Shown in pieces: positions 46,447-57,384 of a stretch of 64,000 nt of DNA. The translations under genes and the position numbers were made by a program. The notes beneath the pieces are model-generated. The model did no database searches. It had not been told where the DNA came from and was given only the letters and a program-made list of their open reading frames with translations. This DNA comes from Corylus avellana. Its lineage: Eukaryota; Streptophyta; Magnoliopsida; Fagales; Betulaceae. Location of the stretch: NCBI RefSeq assembly GCF_901000735.1, contig NC_081547.1, positions 13,428,091-13,492,090 of the forward strand, in the 5' to 3' direction. Each line of letters opens with the position of its first letter. The stretch's first letter is position 1.

Positions 46447-48258
46447 TGTAATGCCCCGTGAAAATCAATTAACTAGTAATTGACTACATGGTTTGCCTCC
46501 CAGCCTTATTCCTCAAGGGACAAGACTCAGGGATCTTAACCTCTCCTAAAAAAGAGAATAAAGCGGAAGACATTAAACTACATGAATAGAAAGTAATAAC
46601 TAAATACCATAATTATAACCACTAAAGGAAAGATAAACACCATCACAAAAATAGATCCTCAAATGTACTGGTCAATAGACCCATCATCAAAATATATCTT
46701 ACAGACCAAAAGATCACTGTCTGGAAATAATATAACATGATCAACTTCTAATCTTGAGTAATGCTAACATGATGACAATCTTGATCATCTCCGCCCGTAT
46801 GGTTCCTCCATTATCCCACATGGACTTCAGCCATACCGGTTTCATATCTTCAAAAATGACCTGAGTCAGGTCCTAACAACCACCATGATTTGGTCCGAAG
46901 GCATCCTCCTCTACGCTAGCTAAACCGCGCAATTATACATAATGGAAGGGAAAAAATAAAAGGGGTAAGTCCAAAGACTTAATGAGTAATAATGCACACA
47001 ATACTTATGCCATTTAGTGATGAACTCCGTTTGGTAAAATATGCAACATTTTAGGTATGACAGGTATCCATGAATGCAATATAGATATAATACATGCTAT
47101 AATCATGAGAATCAGTGATAGGTAAACGGTATGGTCTGCCCAAGATATTACCACTTCTCAGCAGGGTTGGTGCTGTCCCGAACTACCTGTAATACAATGC
47201 CGGTGCCCCAACCATTGTATGCTACCTTCCATAACACTAGTAGCCTGACTGAGTCTGACCTCGAGTGGCCCACGTTACTAATGATGTACGTCCTGTAGTG
47301 ACCGCCCGTTAAGGTTGTGCCGGTCACGAAACAACCATTGGATCCAAGGCCCATATAACACACATTTTACCATAAAATTAACATGTATATTAAGCCCATG
47401 ATCGTTATCCCACACGTACTAGTGTACCGTGTCATACGATGCAATTAGTATTGTCCATATTTTACATGCATTTTTACAAGTCTCAACGCCATTATCTTGT
47501 TAAGTAGCACATTTTCGCAAATGATAGAGTTCATGGTGTAGCAAAGTGTATATCATGAGGGTTGTAAATATGCATGTTTGATACATAAAATAATCGTGCA
47601 ATACGAGAAAATAACTTGTGAACATTATATGAGTTAGAACTCACCTAAGTTGTATAAATCCTTAGAAAAGTCTTCTAAAGGATCCGGGTTATCCAAATCT
47701 ATGGAAAACCTAACATTAGTCCTAAGTCCAACTAAAACAAACCTAGAACACGAAAACAGTGGTCGTAGGATGCTCGGCCAAAATGGCGTTCCCTAGAACC
47801 TCTTTGGGCGAGCGCTCGGCCCCTAGGGTCGAGCATTCGGCCAGTGAGGTTTAGCTAGAACCTCATTTGGTCCAAATGCTTCCCAAGCCTCCTCGACTGG
47901 TCCTAAGGCTACAAAAAGGGTTTCTAACACCTCCTAACCAAAACAATGTCTCCAAGCAACAAGATTATGTCTAATGGAAAGGAAAAGCTTATAACAAGAT
48001 TAAAGCTTAAACTTCTAGATTCTAATGACTATGCTACTATAAAACAAGAAGCTAGCATAATAACCTAATAAAATCACCAAGGAAAGACAATGGTTACCTC
48101 AACACAGCAAGCTCTCCAAGAAGACCTCATTCTTCTCCAAAAACACTCACAAACCTCACAAACTCTCAAAAATTAAACAAGCATGATTTCTCTAGGGCTA
48201 TAAGAGCAGAATGAGCTGTAGAGGGCGTGGGAGGGGAGTATTTATAGGAGGAGGGTAT
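46447..48258 (-). repeat. Element D 5' LTR, truncated
   Basis: Starts on the plus strand at TGTAATGCCCCGTG and matches the 3' LTR body (4085-5860) as far as AGTATTTATAGG (about 48238-48249), the TATA-like box. The U3 part that should follow, with the CpG island present at 7304-7629, is missing, so the outer end was deleted. No target duplication can be read here. Confidence 0.8.
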
Positions 48259-48423
48259 ATGATAAGATCTAGCGTTTATCAAAATTTGCCAATTTCAAAA
48301 GAAAATAAACACAACATTTAAAGTTTTCTTTGCATCTTGTGCCCTTATAGAAAAAGTCTATGTCAATTCATTGCGAAAAAATGTGAAATACCTACAGAAT
48401 TTAAACTCAAAATTAAAATTATT
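48259..48423. other. No feature seen
   Basis: AT-rich sequence between the truncated LTR and a foldback block. Confidence 0.5.
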
Positions 48424-48772
48424 GGATTAGTTTGGATTGTGTGTGTATAATAAAAAGAAATGTTTCATGTTCTCTAATCTAAAAGATATATTCCATATCA
48501 AACGCTCAAAATCTTTTCGAAATTTTTCACTTTTATATTTTGTTATCCGTTATTTTAAAGAGAACTTCACTTTAGCGCTTGATGTTTCAGCTTTTTTGTA
48601 ATCATATCTCTAAAATTTTAAAATTTGTAATGTTGGGTCGCTAAGTTTAAAAACTTTGCAATCTCGTCTCTCCCGTCAAGATTTAGAGTTAAATTAAATA
48701 ATTAATTGGTGAAATGTCCCTAATACCTCTCTTAAATTTATAAAATTACAAAATTATTCTAATTAAATAATT

Positions 48773-49241
48773 AAGGAAAGTCTACGTATCTCCTTCAAAC
48801 TACTACCAAATTAACAATGTCCTCCCTCCCCCCCCAAAAAAAAAACTTTTAATGGGGACAATGTACTCCTCAAAATACCAAAAATTTGACAATGTCCCCC
48901 CCCCCAAGTCTAGCAAAAAGATAAAAAAGACCATAATTTTTTGTCAATAAGACAAAAATACCCCTATAATTTTTTTTTTTAAAAAAAAGATTAATTTTTT
49001 TCTTTAACAAAAATGATTTTTTAAAATAAAAATTTACACTCCCTCTTTCTTTTTCTTTTTTAATTTTTAGTTTTATTTTTAATTTTTGAATTTTCTATTT
49101 TAATTTTATTAAGGATATTTCGTCATTAGGTGGGACATTGACAATTTTTGGTAGTTTGAAGGGAATATTGTCACAATTGAAAGTTTGAAAATGACAATAT
49201 TAATTAGGTGGTAGTTTGAGGAGGGTATGTGGACTTTCCCG
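48773..49241. mobile_element. MITE, Mutator-like, with 9-bp target duplication
   Basis: Ends are GGAAAGTCTACGTATCTCC and its near-inverse GAGGGTATGTGGACTTTCCC, with further matching CAAACTACTACCAAATT / AATTAGGTGGTAGTTTG. TAAATAATT flanks both sides (48764-48772 and 49242-49250). Nine-base duplications are typical of Mutator-like elements. The interior has C runs (48831-48840, 48896-48905) and homopolymers. Confidence 0.8.
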
Positions 49242-49290
49242 TAAATAATTTTAAAAGAAAGCCATGACCAGCTTAGCAATGTGGGTCACC

Positions 49291-49486
49291 CACAACTATG
49301 GAATAATTTTAGAAATCCCTCTTGTATCACTTTTGTGTCCCTTTAAAAATGAAGTGGCTTTTAAAATCATCTTTGATCAAAATCCAATAATGATCAATTA
49401 CAAGCTCAATAATGATTTTAAAAATCATATCATTTTTGGAGGGACACAAAAGTGACATAAGAGTGACTTATAGCATTACTCCACAG
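49291..49486. mobile_element. Short foldback MITE
   Basis: TCACTTTTGTGTCCCTTTAA on the left pairs with GGAGGGACACAAAAGTGA on the right; the arms extend outward (TATGGAATAATTTTAG against the inverse of GCATTACTCCACA). No clear target duplication; the flanking GCCATGACC repeats belong to the larger foldback. Confidence 0.65.
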
Positions 49487-49848
49487 CCATGACCCACATG
49501 GTTAAGTTGGCCATGGAATATTTTCATTTTTTTATTATTTTTTTTTTTTACGTAAGAGTATTTTAGAAATTTTTATATCTTCCGTTAAGATTTAACAGAA
49601 AATCCTAACAAGTTAGGTGATATTACAAATTTTTTAAACTTGACGATCTAATATTTCAAATTTTTAAACTTTTGAGGTATGATTGCAAAAACACTCAAAT
49701 ATTTATAGGGCAAGCAAAGTTTTTTTTTTTTTTTTTAAACTAAAGATAACTGGCAAATAAAAGTGGAAACTTTCAAAAATATTTTGAGCGTTAGATCAGA
49801 GAACATTACATTTCTTTCCACTATACACCAAACCAAGAGTTGCAGACC

Positions 49849-50767
49849 TGATCGCTTCCCTTCCACATGCATAGTACCTCTTTTTAATTCAATTTAAAAT
49901 TCATTAATCTGTAATGAATTAATGCGTCCCAAACAATGAACAGGAAGACCAAAAGGTGTCCATAGGTATTGTGATTCTTCATTTCCCAGGACTATGATGT
50001 ATTTATTTACGTACCCATCAATCAAGTAGAACTGTTACATCAGTCTCTTCTTCTGCTTACATTGTAAGTTTGCTTGGCTCTTCTACTTAACAGTCTAAAA
50101 GTTTGCTCTCTTTTATGCCTTGTTTGTTAAAAAGGTTAAAGCTCTTATCCTTGCATTGTAAGTTTCCTCTCTTTCATGCCCTTTTGCACGAAGGAGGTTA
50201 GGAGGATTTTTTATTTAAAAAAGTATTTCTAATGTAACATAAAAGAAAAAAGAAGAAGAAAAAAAAAAAAACTGTTTGTGTTTTGTGTTTTTGTTGTTTA
50301 TTAATGTTTTTTTGTTTTGAGGAGAAAAGCTTGTGTCACAAGTATAGGACAGAGCAAAGACAGAATAAGATACCGTTATTCAAGGAAGAAATGCAAGAAT
50401 TAAAGGTAGTTGCAGACCCACGTATACAAGCATGAGACATTCTCTAATTACTTTCATTTGACTTGAAGTCAATGTCTTCTTTCAAAATCATTGCTTTTTT
50501 TTTTTTTTTTTTTTAATATTTTATTTGGTCAATTCGTTTAGGTCTACTTGCTTTTGATAGCGTCGGTTGAGGAAGCAAAGCAAAAAGCATAATGGGAATA
50601 ATAGCACTTTTTCTTTCCTTCATCGCAGGCATGTACTATTTAATAGCATCTTTCAAACTGCAGGTTCCTTTGATACTAAGCCAACTTCTTTCTCTATATT
50701 AGAGATCGTTTGGGATTTGGGGAATTGACTGAAAATAAAGAAGAAAAAGAGAGCAGGGAGCTGAGAA
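49849..50767 (+). promoter_or_regulatory. Upstream region of the helicase gene
   Basis: AT-rich, with a poly(T) run at about 50492-50514. A convincing TATA box or 5' UTR intron could not be fixed. A purine-rich leader (50738-50767) precedes the chosen ATG. Confidence 0.35.
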
Positions 50768-53700
50768 ATGATGGAGAAGAGTAAGGTGAAGAAGAAAGAA
50801 ATTCCTGGAAGAAGCTTCATAGACTTGGTGTTCTCTTGGTCTCTCAAGGATGTTCTCAATGAAAATCATCTAAAATACCAGGTTTGTCAACCATTAAACT
50901 CTCATCTTATTGCAACACACGTGGAGATTATGATATGAATCATATGTGTACTTTTTGACAACTCGGGTGATACTAATTCATGAATATTTGTTTTTTAGCC
51001 AATTATCTCAGGACGTGTAATAAATGCATGACAATGGGTTGTTTTTAATTAATTTCTTTGAATTTTTTTTTTTCGTTTTATTTACCAATAGAAAGTTGAG
51101 TTAGACATGCTAGGACTGAAAGTTGTACAGAAGTAGTGATTTTGGCAACCTAAATTTATGGGGAAGATTATGAAATTGATTTGGCAATATTATTGGTCTG
51201 CCTCATTCATAAATATTGTCTAGTTTGGAGGATTCTGGTAATTAAGGATTTGGATTGTTGTTTAGGATTCAAGTGAGGAGGTGTTTCCAAATATTTACTA
51301 CAATATGCAAGTTTGTGGTGGGAAGCCTGTCAGCCTCCATCTGATGGTTACTACTTGCATGCTAATTAGGAGAATTGGGAACATTTATCCAACAATGTTT
51401 TATTAGTGTTAACAATGTAAACCACCTCAGATTTTACTAATGTCTTGTTGGGACAGGGTCAGGCTTTCAACCCGGCTTAAAGAAACATCTATGTTTCCTA
51501 CCATCTAATGCTTTTTGAGCTGAAGAAACCAATGTTTTCCAAAGTTTTAGTGAAATTAAAGTACATTGAACGACCATATTTTACGTTTCCTTATTTTCTT
51601 TATGTTCCCATTTCCAAATAGAGATATATCCTAGCAATTATATGCAGATCATGTGAAACTTATCTTTCCCCCCTTGAAAATTGAAGTCTTAACCATGAGA
51701 TCATTCTCTAACAGGTGAGAAAGATCCCACTAAAATTCTCGTCCACGACAGAATACATGAATTCATTCTACATTCCACTCATTGAGGAAACACATGCTGA
51801 CTTGTTGTCAAGCATGTCAATGCTGTCTCGAGCGCCAACTCGTAGAATATTTTCTCTTCGAAAATTAAAACAACCTAACGCATCGAAAGACCCTTTTTAC
51901 TTTGTTACACTGGAGAGAGAATTTATGCCTAAAATTGGGTCATATCAGCCTATGACTGGAGACCTCATTGCGTTAACAGATGTAAGACGACCACAATGCA
52001 GTAACGATTTAGAGAGATCCTATGTTGTTGCTTATGTAGAAGGCGTGCGAGAATATATGGGTTCTGTTACACTAACAATCTTGTCCTCAAGGCACATCAC
52101 TGTCGAAGAGCAAAAGAACAAGGCCAGAGAAACTATTTATGCCGTTTTTTTGATAAACATGACCACCAATATCCGTATATGGACAGCACTGAAGAACTCT
52201 GAGCTCAAAGGCGCCAACTTGAACATCATTCAACAAGTGCTGCAACCTAAATCTGATGTAAGAGTTTTGATCATTATTGCTTACTTTAGTCGTTACGAGA
52301 AATTGGTTGTTAGCGACCAAACTTTTAGCAACGACTCAAATGTAGTCGCTAATTTCAGGAAGAAAAAAAAAAAAAAAAAAAAAATTGTATCAGCGACGAT
52401 AAGCTGTCTTCGCTCATAACTTGGCGGAAATTTGTTTTCACACGCAGGCTATAGCGGGAAGCTATTAGCAACAACTTTTGAGTCGTCGCTAAAAGTTTGG
52501 CTGCTAACTAGTGACCAAATTTCTTGTAGTGAGTATTGCATTTTGATATATTTGGCAATAATTTGGAGCTAAGTTCCTTTTGGTTACCTTTTGCAGGATG
52601 CTGAAAATCGCACTATCTGCCTTTCTAAAGAAAATTGCAGCCCTGCCTTTGCAGATGCGAGGGCTAGGATCCTCTCTTCTGAATTAAATGACTCCCAAAA
52701 AGCTGCAGTTGTTAGCTGTTTGGTTGCTAGGGAGAACAATAATCAGAGTACTGTGAAACTGATATGGGGTCCTCCAGGGACAGGGAAAACCAAGACGGTC
52801 GGCTGCTTGTTATTCTCTCTTCTTAAAATGAATTGCAGAACGCTTACATGTGCTCCGACGAATACTGCAGTTTTGGAAGTGACACAGCGGCTTCTAAAGA
52901 ATGTTGCAGAATCAGCTGAATATGATAGTTATGGGCTTGGAGACATTGTTTTGCTTGGAAATTGGGAGAGAATGAATATTAGTAATCATCATGGCCTTCT
53001 CGACGTGTTCCTTGAAAGCCGAGTTGATGCCCTAAAAAAATTCCTTGCCTCACCATCTGGTTGGGTTAGTACTTTACAATCAATGATTTCTTTTCTCAAG
53101 GACCCTCAAGGGCAGTACAGTTCATACTTGAAAAGGAGACACGATGATGTGATAAATAGGAATCAAGGGAAGGAGATTGATGGTCAATCCTCTAAAGACA
53201 AGAAGAGCAAGAAAATCTTGAAGAAATTTGTTGTTAAAGCCTTGAATGAAAACAAAAACAAGAAAACAAGGAAGGAAAAGACACCAAAGCATGAGGAAAA
53301 GAAAGAAAGTGGGGATGGTTCTTCCCAGGAAGAGGAAAAAAAATGTGATAATCCTCTGACACTTGAGGAGTTTGTGCAGTGGCAATTCAATTGCATTGTA
53401 GTGAGTCTGAAGGATTATCTTGTAGATTTGAGCACCCATTTACCTACTTCTTTTATTTCATTAGAAGTGGTGAAGAAGATGAAAAAAGCTCTTGACTTGC
53501 TCAAATCTTTTGAAACTTTGTTGCCTACTGTTAGTGCTGTTGAGAAAGGACTGGAGAAAGTCTTGAGTAAAAATTTGGGAAGCAAACTCGGAAACTTAGA
53601 GAAGAAACTGAGGATGGTGAGAGACGAGTGTCTTTGCATACTTAAATCACTTTCTAAAAAATTCCCTCCTCTTCCAAAGTTTACCTCTAGGCTTGCCATA

Positions 53701-55292
53701 AAAAAATTCTGCCTAGCAAAAGCATGTCTGATTTTCTGCACTGTATCAAGCTCTGCTAAATTGTATACAGAAAAAATGACTCCTCTGGAGGTACTCGTTA
53801 TAGATGAAGCAGCTCAGCTTAAGGAATGTGAATCAAACATTCCCTTACAACTTCCCGGTCTCCGTCATGCTATTCTCATCGGGGATGAGCAGCAGCTCCC
53901 TGCTATGGTTAAGAGCAAGGTTCATAGTTTTTTTTTTAAGAAAAAAAACAATTCATTATCATTTTGAATATTTTCTTTTACACAGGTAAAACATTTAATA
54001 TTTGATATTATTATTAGGTTTGTGAGGAAGCTGAATTTGGAAGAAGCTTGTTCCAGAGGTTGGCATTGCTAGGGCACAGGAAAGACCTTCTCAATGTCCA
54101 GCATAGGATGCATCCATCCATAAGCTCATTTCCAAATAGGGAGTTCTATGAGAATAAGATTTTGGATGGCCACAATGTTAAAGAAAGAAGGTACCAGAGG
54201 AGTTTTATTCAGGGTAAGATGTACGGCTCCTACTCTTTCATAAATGTAGCACATGGAAAAGAGGAATTTGATGACAGCCGCAGCCTAAAAAATATGGCTG
54301 AGGCTGCTGTGGTGACTCAGATCGTTGCACGCCTCTTCAAAGGTATCTCTAATTTACATATCAGTAATACTATTTAGTAGACTGCTAAACAACTGTCATT
54401 CAACTTGATGGCGTAGCAGTTAAAATCCACTCTTAGATCATTGCTTGTAAAGAAACAAATAAGATCAAGAGCTGATTTTCAATGCCACGTCATCTCATTT
54501 GTATAGCAGTATACTCAAAGTCACCACGGTTAGTTATGGTGGGTGTGTTGGTCCGTGACTCTCTTCTCTTTTTGTTGCTAAAGAATCGGTTCGCACAAAT
54601 GCAAAGGTTAGAGTGGGAATCATCTCACCATACAAGGCTCAAGTTAATGCAATTGGTGAGAAGCTCAAAAACTTCAAAACAGATTCTAATGGCAACTTCT
54701 CCGTCACTGTTCGGTCTGTTGATGGGTTCCAGGGTGGTGAGGAGGATGTGATACTCATCTCTACTGTCAGATGTAATGGAAACGGAGATGTAGGTTTTCT
54801 ATCCAACCGTCAAAGGGCAAATGTGGCAATAACCCGCGCAAGGTAACACATTATCCAACATATTTTTGAGGGAATTTGGTGGTTTTGGCGATCAATAATG
54901 CTCAGTTTCACAATGCATGCTGCATGCAGACATTGCCTTTGGATAGTGGGAAATGGACCAACTCTTGATGAGAGTTGCTCTATTTGGATGAAACTAGTCA
55001 TTGATGCCAAGACAAGGGGCTGTTTCTTTGATGCCGATGAAGATGATAGCTTGGCTCAGGCTATGACAGATGCCATGGTTGAACATGACCAAATTCACAT
55101 TTTACTCAGCAATGATTCTTTTCTTTTCAGAAAGGCAAGATGGAAGGTACGCTGATTTTTCTTTTCCTCATACACTTTCAAGTGCTTACTCTTTGATGTG
55201 ATTATGAGAATCGGCATTAGATTTCAGATAGATTGATCTGTATATTTTATATCAATTGTGATTTCCACTATCACATCGAGTAAGCACTTTGA

Positions 55293-55339
<47 letters not shown>

Positions 55340-57384
55340 CACTTCCCATAGAAAGATATTGAGAGGTTAATATAGCATTGATGGCCCAAACCAATACTCT
55401 TAAATTAAAGCTTTTGAATTAAGTGGTGTCCCAATATGCTATATCGTTCTATCACTAAAAAATACTCGAGATCTCCCTAACATTTTTAACGCATAACTAG
55501 TGTATTTACTATTCTATGCCTCTTTCAAATCTTGGATGAAGTATACTACACCCACCATCCTATCTTCATCTCATTGAGCTGATGGACACTATCAGATCAA
55601 TCCAGCAGAATGAGAGTGTAGTACGTAGCATTATTCTAACAAAATATTCTTATAAATTATTGATTACTGTTGTTTTTCAATGTAGATTTTCTTCAGCGAT
55701 GATTTTTTGGAATATATGTCAAGAGTTAAAAACCCTTATATTTGCAAGGAAGTAGTTTCTTTGTTGACAAGCCTTGCAAATGGAAACCGTCGAGCACAGA
55801 AGAAGAAAAATGTGTTTGTACATGGCGGAACTTCTTCCCAATTACTAGAGCAGTACAAGGTGAATGGGAACCAGATTCTTGTTTGGACCGTAGACATTCT
55901 CAAGCAAAATTCCTGCTATATTCAGATTTTGAAGATCTGGGGAATTGTGTCATTATCTCAAATTCCAAAATTAGCAAGTCTTCTTGATATCATATTTGAG
56001 AGATATACAGAGGCCAAGATGAATCAATGCAAATACAAATGTTCAGATGGGTATGCATTTTGCTGTTTTCATTCTTCATGTAAATTAATTACCTGCTATT
56101 AAATTTTTATAAGGGAAAAATGCAAAATCAGTCCCGCCATGTTATTTACTTGATTTGTAATTAACTTCATGTGGTATCAAAATGAACTTAGAGGTCCCTG
56201 AGGTATGCCAAAAAACAATGTAGTCTCTACAGTCAAACTCTGTTCACTAACTTAACAGATTCTAAACATTTGAGACAATAAAATTGTGACAATTGTCCTA
56301 TTTACGTCAGTGTTACATTAACAGAATCTGTTAAATTAGTGGACGGAATTTGACTATAGGGAATAAACTGTTCTTGGGGTACCTTATAGACCTTTGAGTT
56401 CATTTTAATAACATAGAGAGCTAATTGTAAATCAGGTAAACCACAAGAACTAATTTTGAATTTTTCCCTTTCGAAGCTAGAATGGGGAATTTTTCAATTA
56501 TATGCAATACTAGTTAGATTTTCTAATTGGAGGCAGCATGATTTAATATGAAAATTTACATGTTCTAAATATGCATGTTAGAACACTAGCAACATTTTTC
56601 TTAAATCATATTAAGTTCCCTAAATGTTTGGAAAACTCCTAAAAAACTACCTCCAAGAGACTTCCAATGAAACCAAAAGTGAAACCCTAAATCTAGGGTA
56701 GCACTTTTGCTTCATTTAACATTATTTTAATATAAAAAATGATTTCTCTTTCCTCTAACATTTATTTGAAAGAATATTTAGAGAATAAGAGAAGCTATTT
56801 TAAAGTTTATTTGAATAGGAAGCAAAAATAGTTTAGTTCCCTAAATTTAAAGAAAATTTACAGGAAGTTGTTGCTAATGCACTTAGTTTTATAGATGGGA
56901 TTGGAAAAAAAAGTTTCTTCAAGTCAAATTTTTTGCAGACTTATTTCTTTAAAAATAAAAATAAAAAATAAAAAATAAAGATGAAAAAAAGAAAAGAAAA
57001 GGCCAACTACCAAGATTTTCTTAATGCATAGCTAATTAATGATTTTATTTGGTACAGGAGTTTAGTTGTTCCAATGAGATGGCCAATCCACTCAGGTAGA
57101 GTTGATAATGTACAGTCATTGTCAGAAGGGATAGCTTCACTCAGTCTGAGGGGTGAGTCAGAAACAACATCTACAACTTATGGGTGAGTAATGACAAGAG
57201 TACACTTCACTTTTTCTTCAGTTATATATATAGATTGTCTAATTTACTCTGCATAATCAAAAATTTATTACAATGCATGATTGCTTTTGGTACTCAAATG
57301 ATTTTCAGATACAATTCAAAGTCCACAACGAGAGGGAGTGTTAATACACATACTTGGAGAAGAAAGACTTCCGGTTTCGAATGA
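50768..57384 (+). CDS. SEN1/UPF1-like superfamily 1 helicase, nine exons
   Basis: Exons 50768-50881, 51715-52257, 52597-53919, 54018-54342, 54584-54842, 54930-55146, 55686-56050, 57058-57183, 57309-57384; every intron is GT-AG and phases agree, giving 1115 codons plus TGA. Start: ATG ATG at 50768, giving a Lys-rich N-terminus and [16 protein letters not shown], typical of this plant family (Arabidopsis At1g65810 type). Helicase motifs by residue: Q motif about 249-254, Walker A GPPGTGKT 277-284, DEAAQ (motif II) 622-626, GDEQQLP 648-654, QHRMHP 688-693, ISPYKAQV 782-789, [11 protein letters not shown] 814-824, ANVAITRAR 847-855. A Lys/Glu-rich insert of about 60 residues splits motifs I and II (53160-53350). 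All core residues are intact, so it is probably active. Inferred role: ATP-dependent RNA/DNA unwinding, likely nuclear RNA metabolism; the exact role is unknown. Confidence 0.92.
52291..52531. mobile_element. CACTA-type MITE in helicase intron 2
   Basis: The right end TTTCTTGTAGTG (52520-52531) is the inverse of CACTACAAGAAA; the left end CGTTACGAGAAATTGG (52291) is a decayed copy. Arms pair over about 45 bp (AGCGACCAAACTTTTAGC with its inverse, AACGACTCAAA). AGT on both sides (52288-52290 and 52532-52534) is the 3-bp duplication expected of CACTA elements. At 241 bp it makes up most of the 339-bp intron and starts 33 bp after the splice donor. It holds a poly(A) run at 52361-52384. Confidence 0.85.
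55176..55339. repeat. Foldback followed by (TA)n(GA)n in helicase intron 6
   Basis: TTTCAAGTGCTTACTC...GATGTGAT (from 55176) is mirrored by ATCACATCGAGTAAGCACTT (from 55270). The microsatellite (AT)n, 55294-55312, then (GA)n, 55312-55339, follows directly. Confidence 0.75.
56112..56470. mobile_element. MITE in helicase intron 7
   Basis: About 360 bp. AGGGAAAAATGCAAAATCAG at the left and its imperfect inverse ending GAATTTTTCCCT at the right; inner arms GATTTGTAATTAAC and GCTAATTGTAAATCAGG also pair, as do CAAACTCTGTTCACTAACTT and its counterpart around 56340. No clear target duplication. Confidence 0.75.
56582..56883. mobile_element. Second MITE in helicase intron 7
   Basis: Arms CACTAGCAACATTTTTC and (inverted) GGAAGTTGTTGCTAATGCAC, with AAGTTCCCTAAAT and AGTTCCCTAAATTT inside. 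The right-end motif is common in plant MITEs. Target duplication not determined. Confidence 0.6.

Larger units (their letters stand above)
3995..48258 (-). mobile_element. Element D: Tekay/Del-like Ty3/gypsy, host of the nest
   Basis: The outermost retrotransposon of the nest. In minus-strand order it has a 5' LTR (46447-48258, truncated), a degenerate tRNA-iMet primer site (46430-46444), gag (45211-46320), protease (about 44900-45358), RT (44106-44865), the start of RNase H (43674-43823), then, after the 32-kb F block, the rest of RNase H (to 11449), integrase (8419-10909), chromodomain-like tail (7968-8417), polypurine tract (7630-7643) and 3' LTR (3995-7629). Removing the nested insertions leaves about 9 kb, a normal Tekay/Del length. 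The LTR pair is recognisable because both carry the same roughly 1.8-kb body, although the 3' copy has about 70 extra A-rich bases near its outer end. Confidence 0.85.
48424..49848. mobile_element. Large foldback element (about 1.4 kb) with nested MITEs
   Basis: The left arm (48424-48700) and right arm (49550-49848) are imperfect inverted copies: AACGCTCAAAATCTTTTCGAA against AATATTTTGAGCGTT, and GTAATCATATCTCTAAAATT against the GAGGTATGATTGCAAAAAC region. Arms of about 250 bp suggest a long-TIR Mutator-like or foldback element. Ends are approximate and no target duplication was found. Two further inverted-repeat elements lie inside. Confidence 0.65.

Noticed and set aside
53122..53741. Minus-strand ORFs of 70-108 codons
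   Set aside because: Antisense shadows of the Lys-rich exon 3 of the helicase.
54482..54751. Separate ORF with its own ATG
   Set aside because: Out of frame with exon 5 of the helicase, which reads through motifs IV to VI at 54584-54842.
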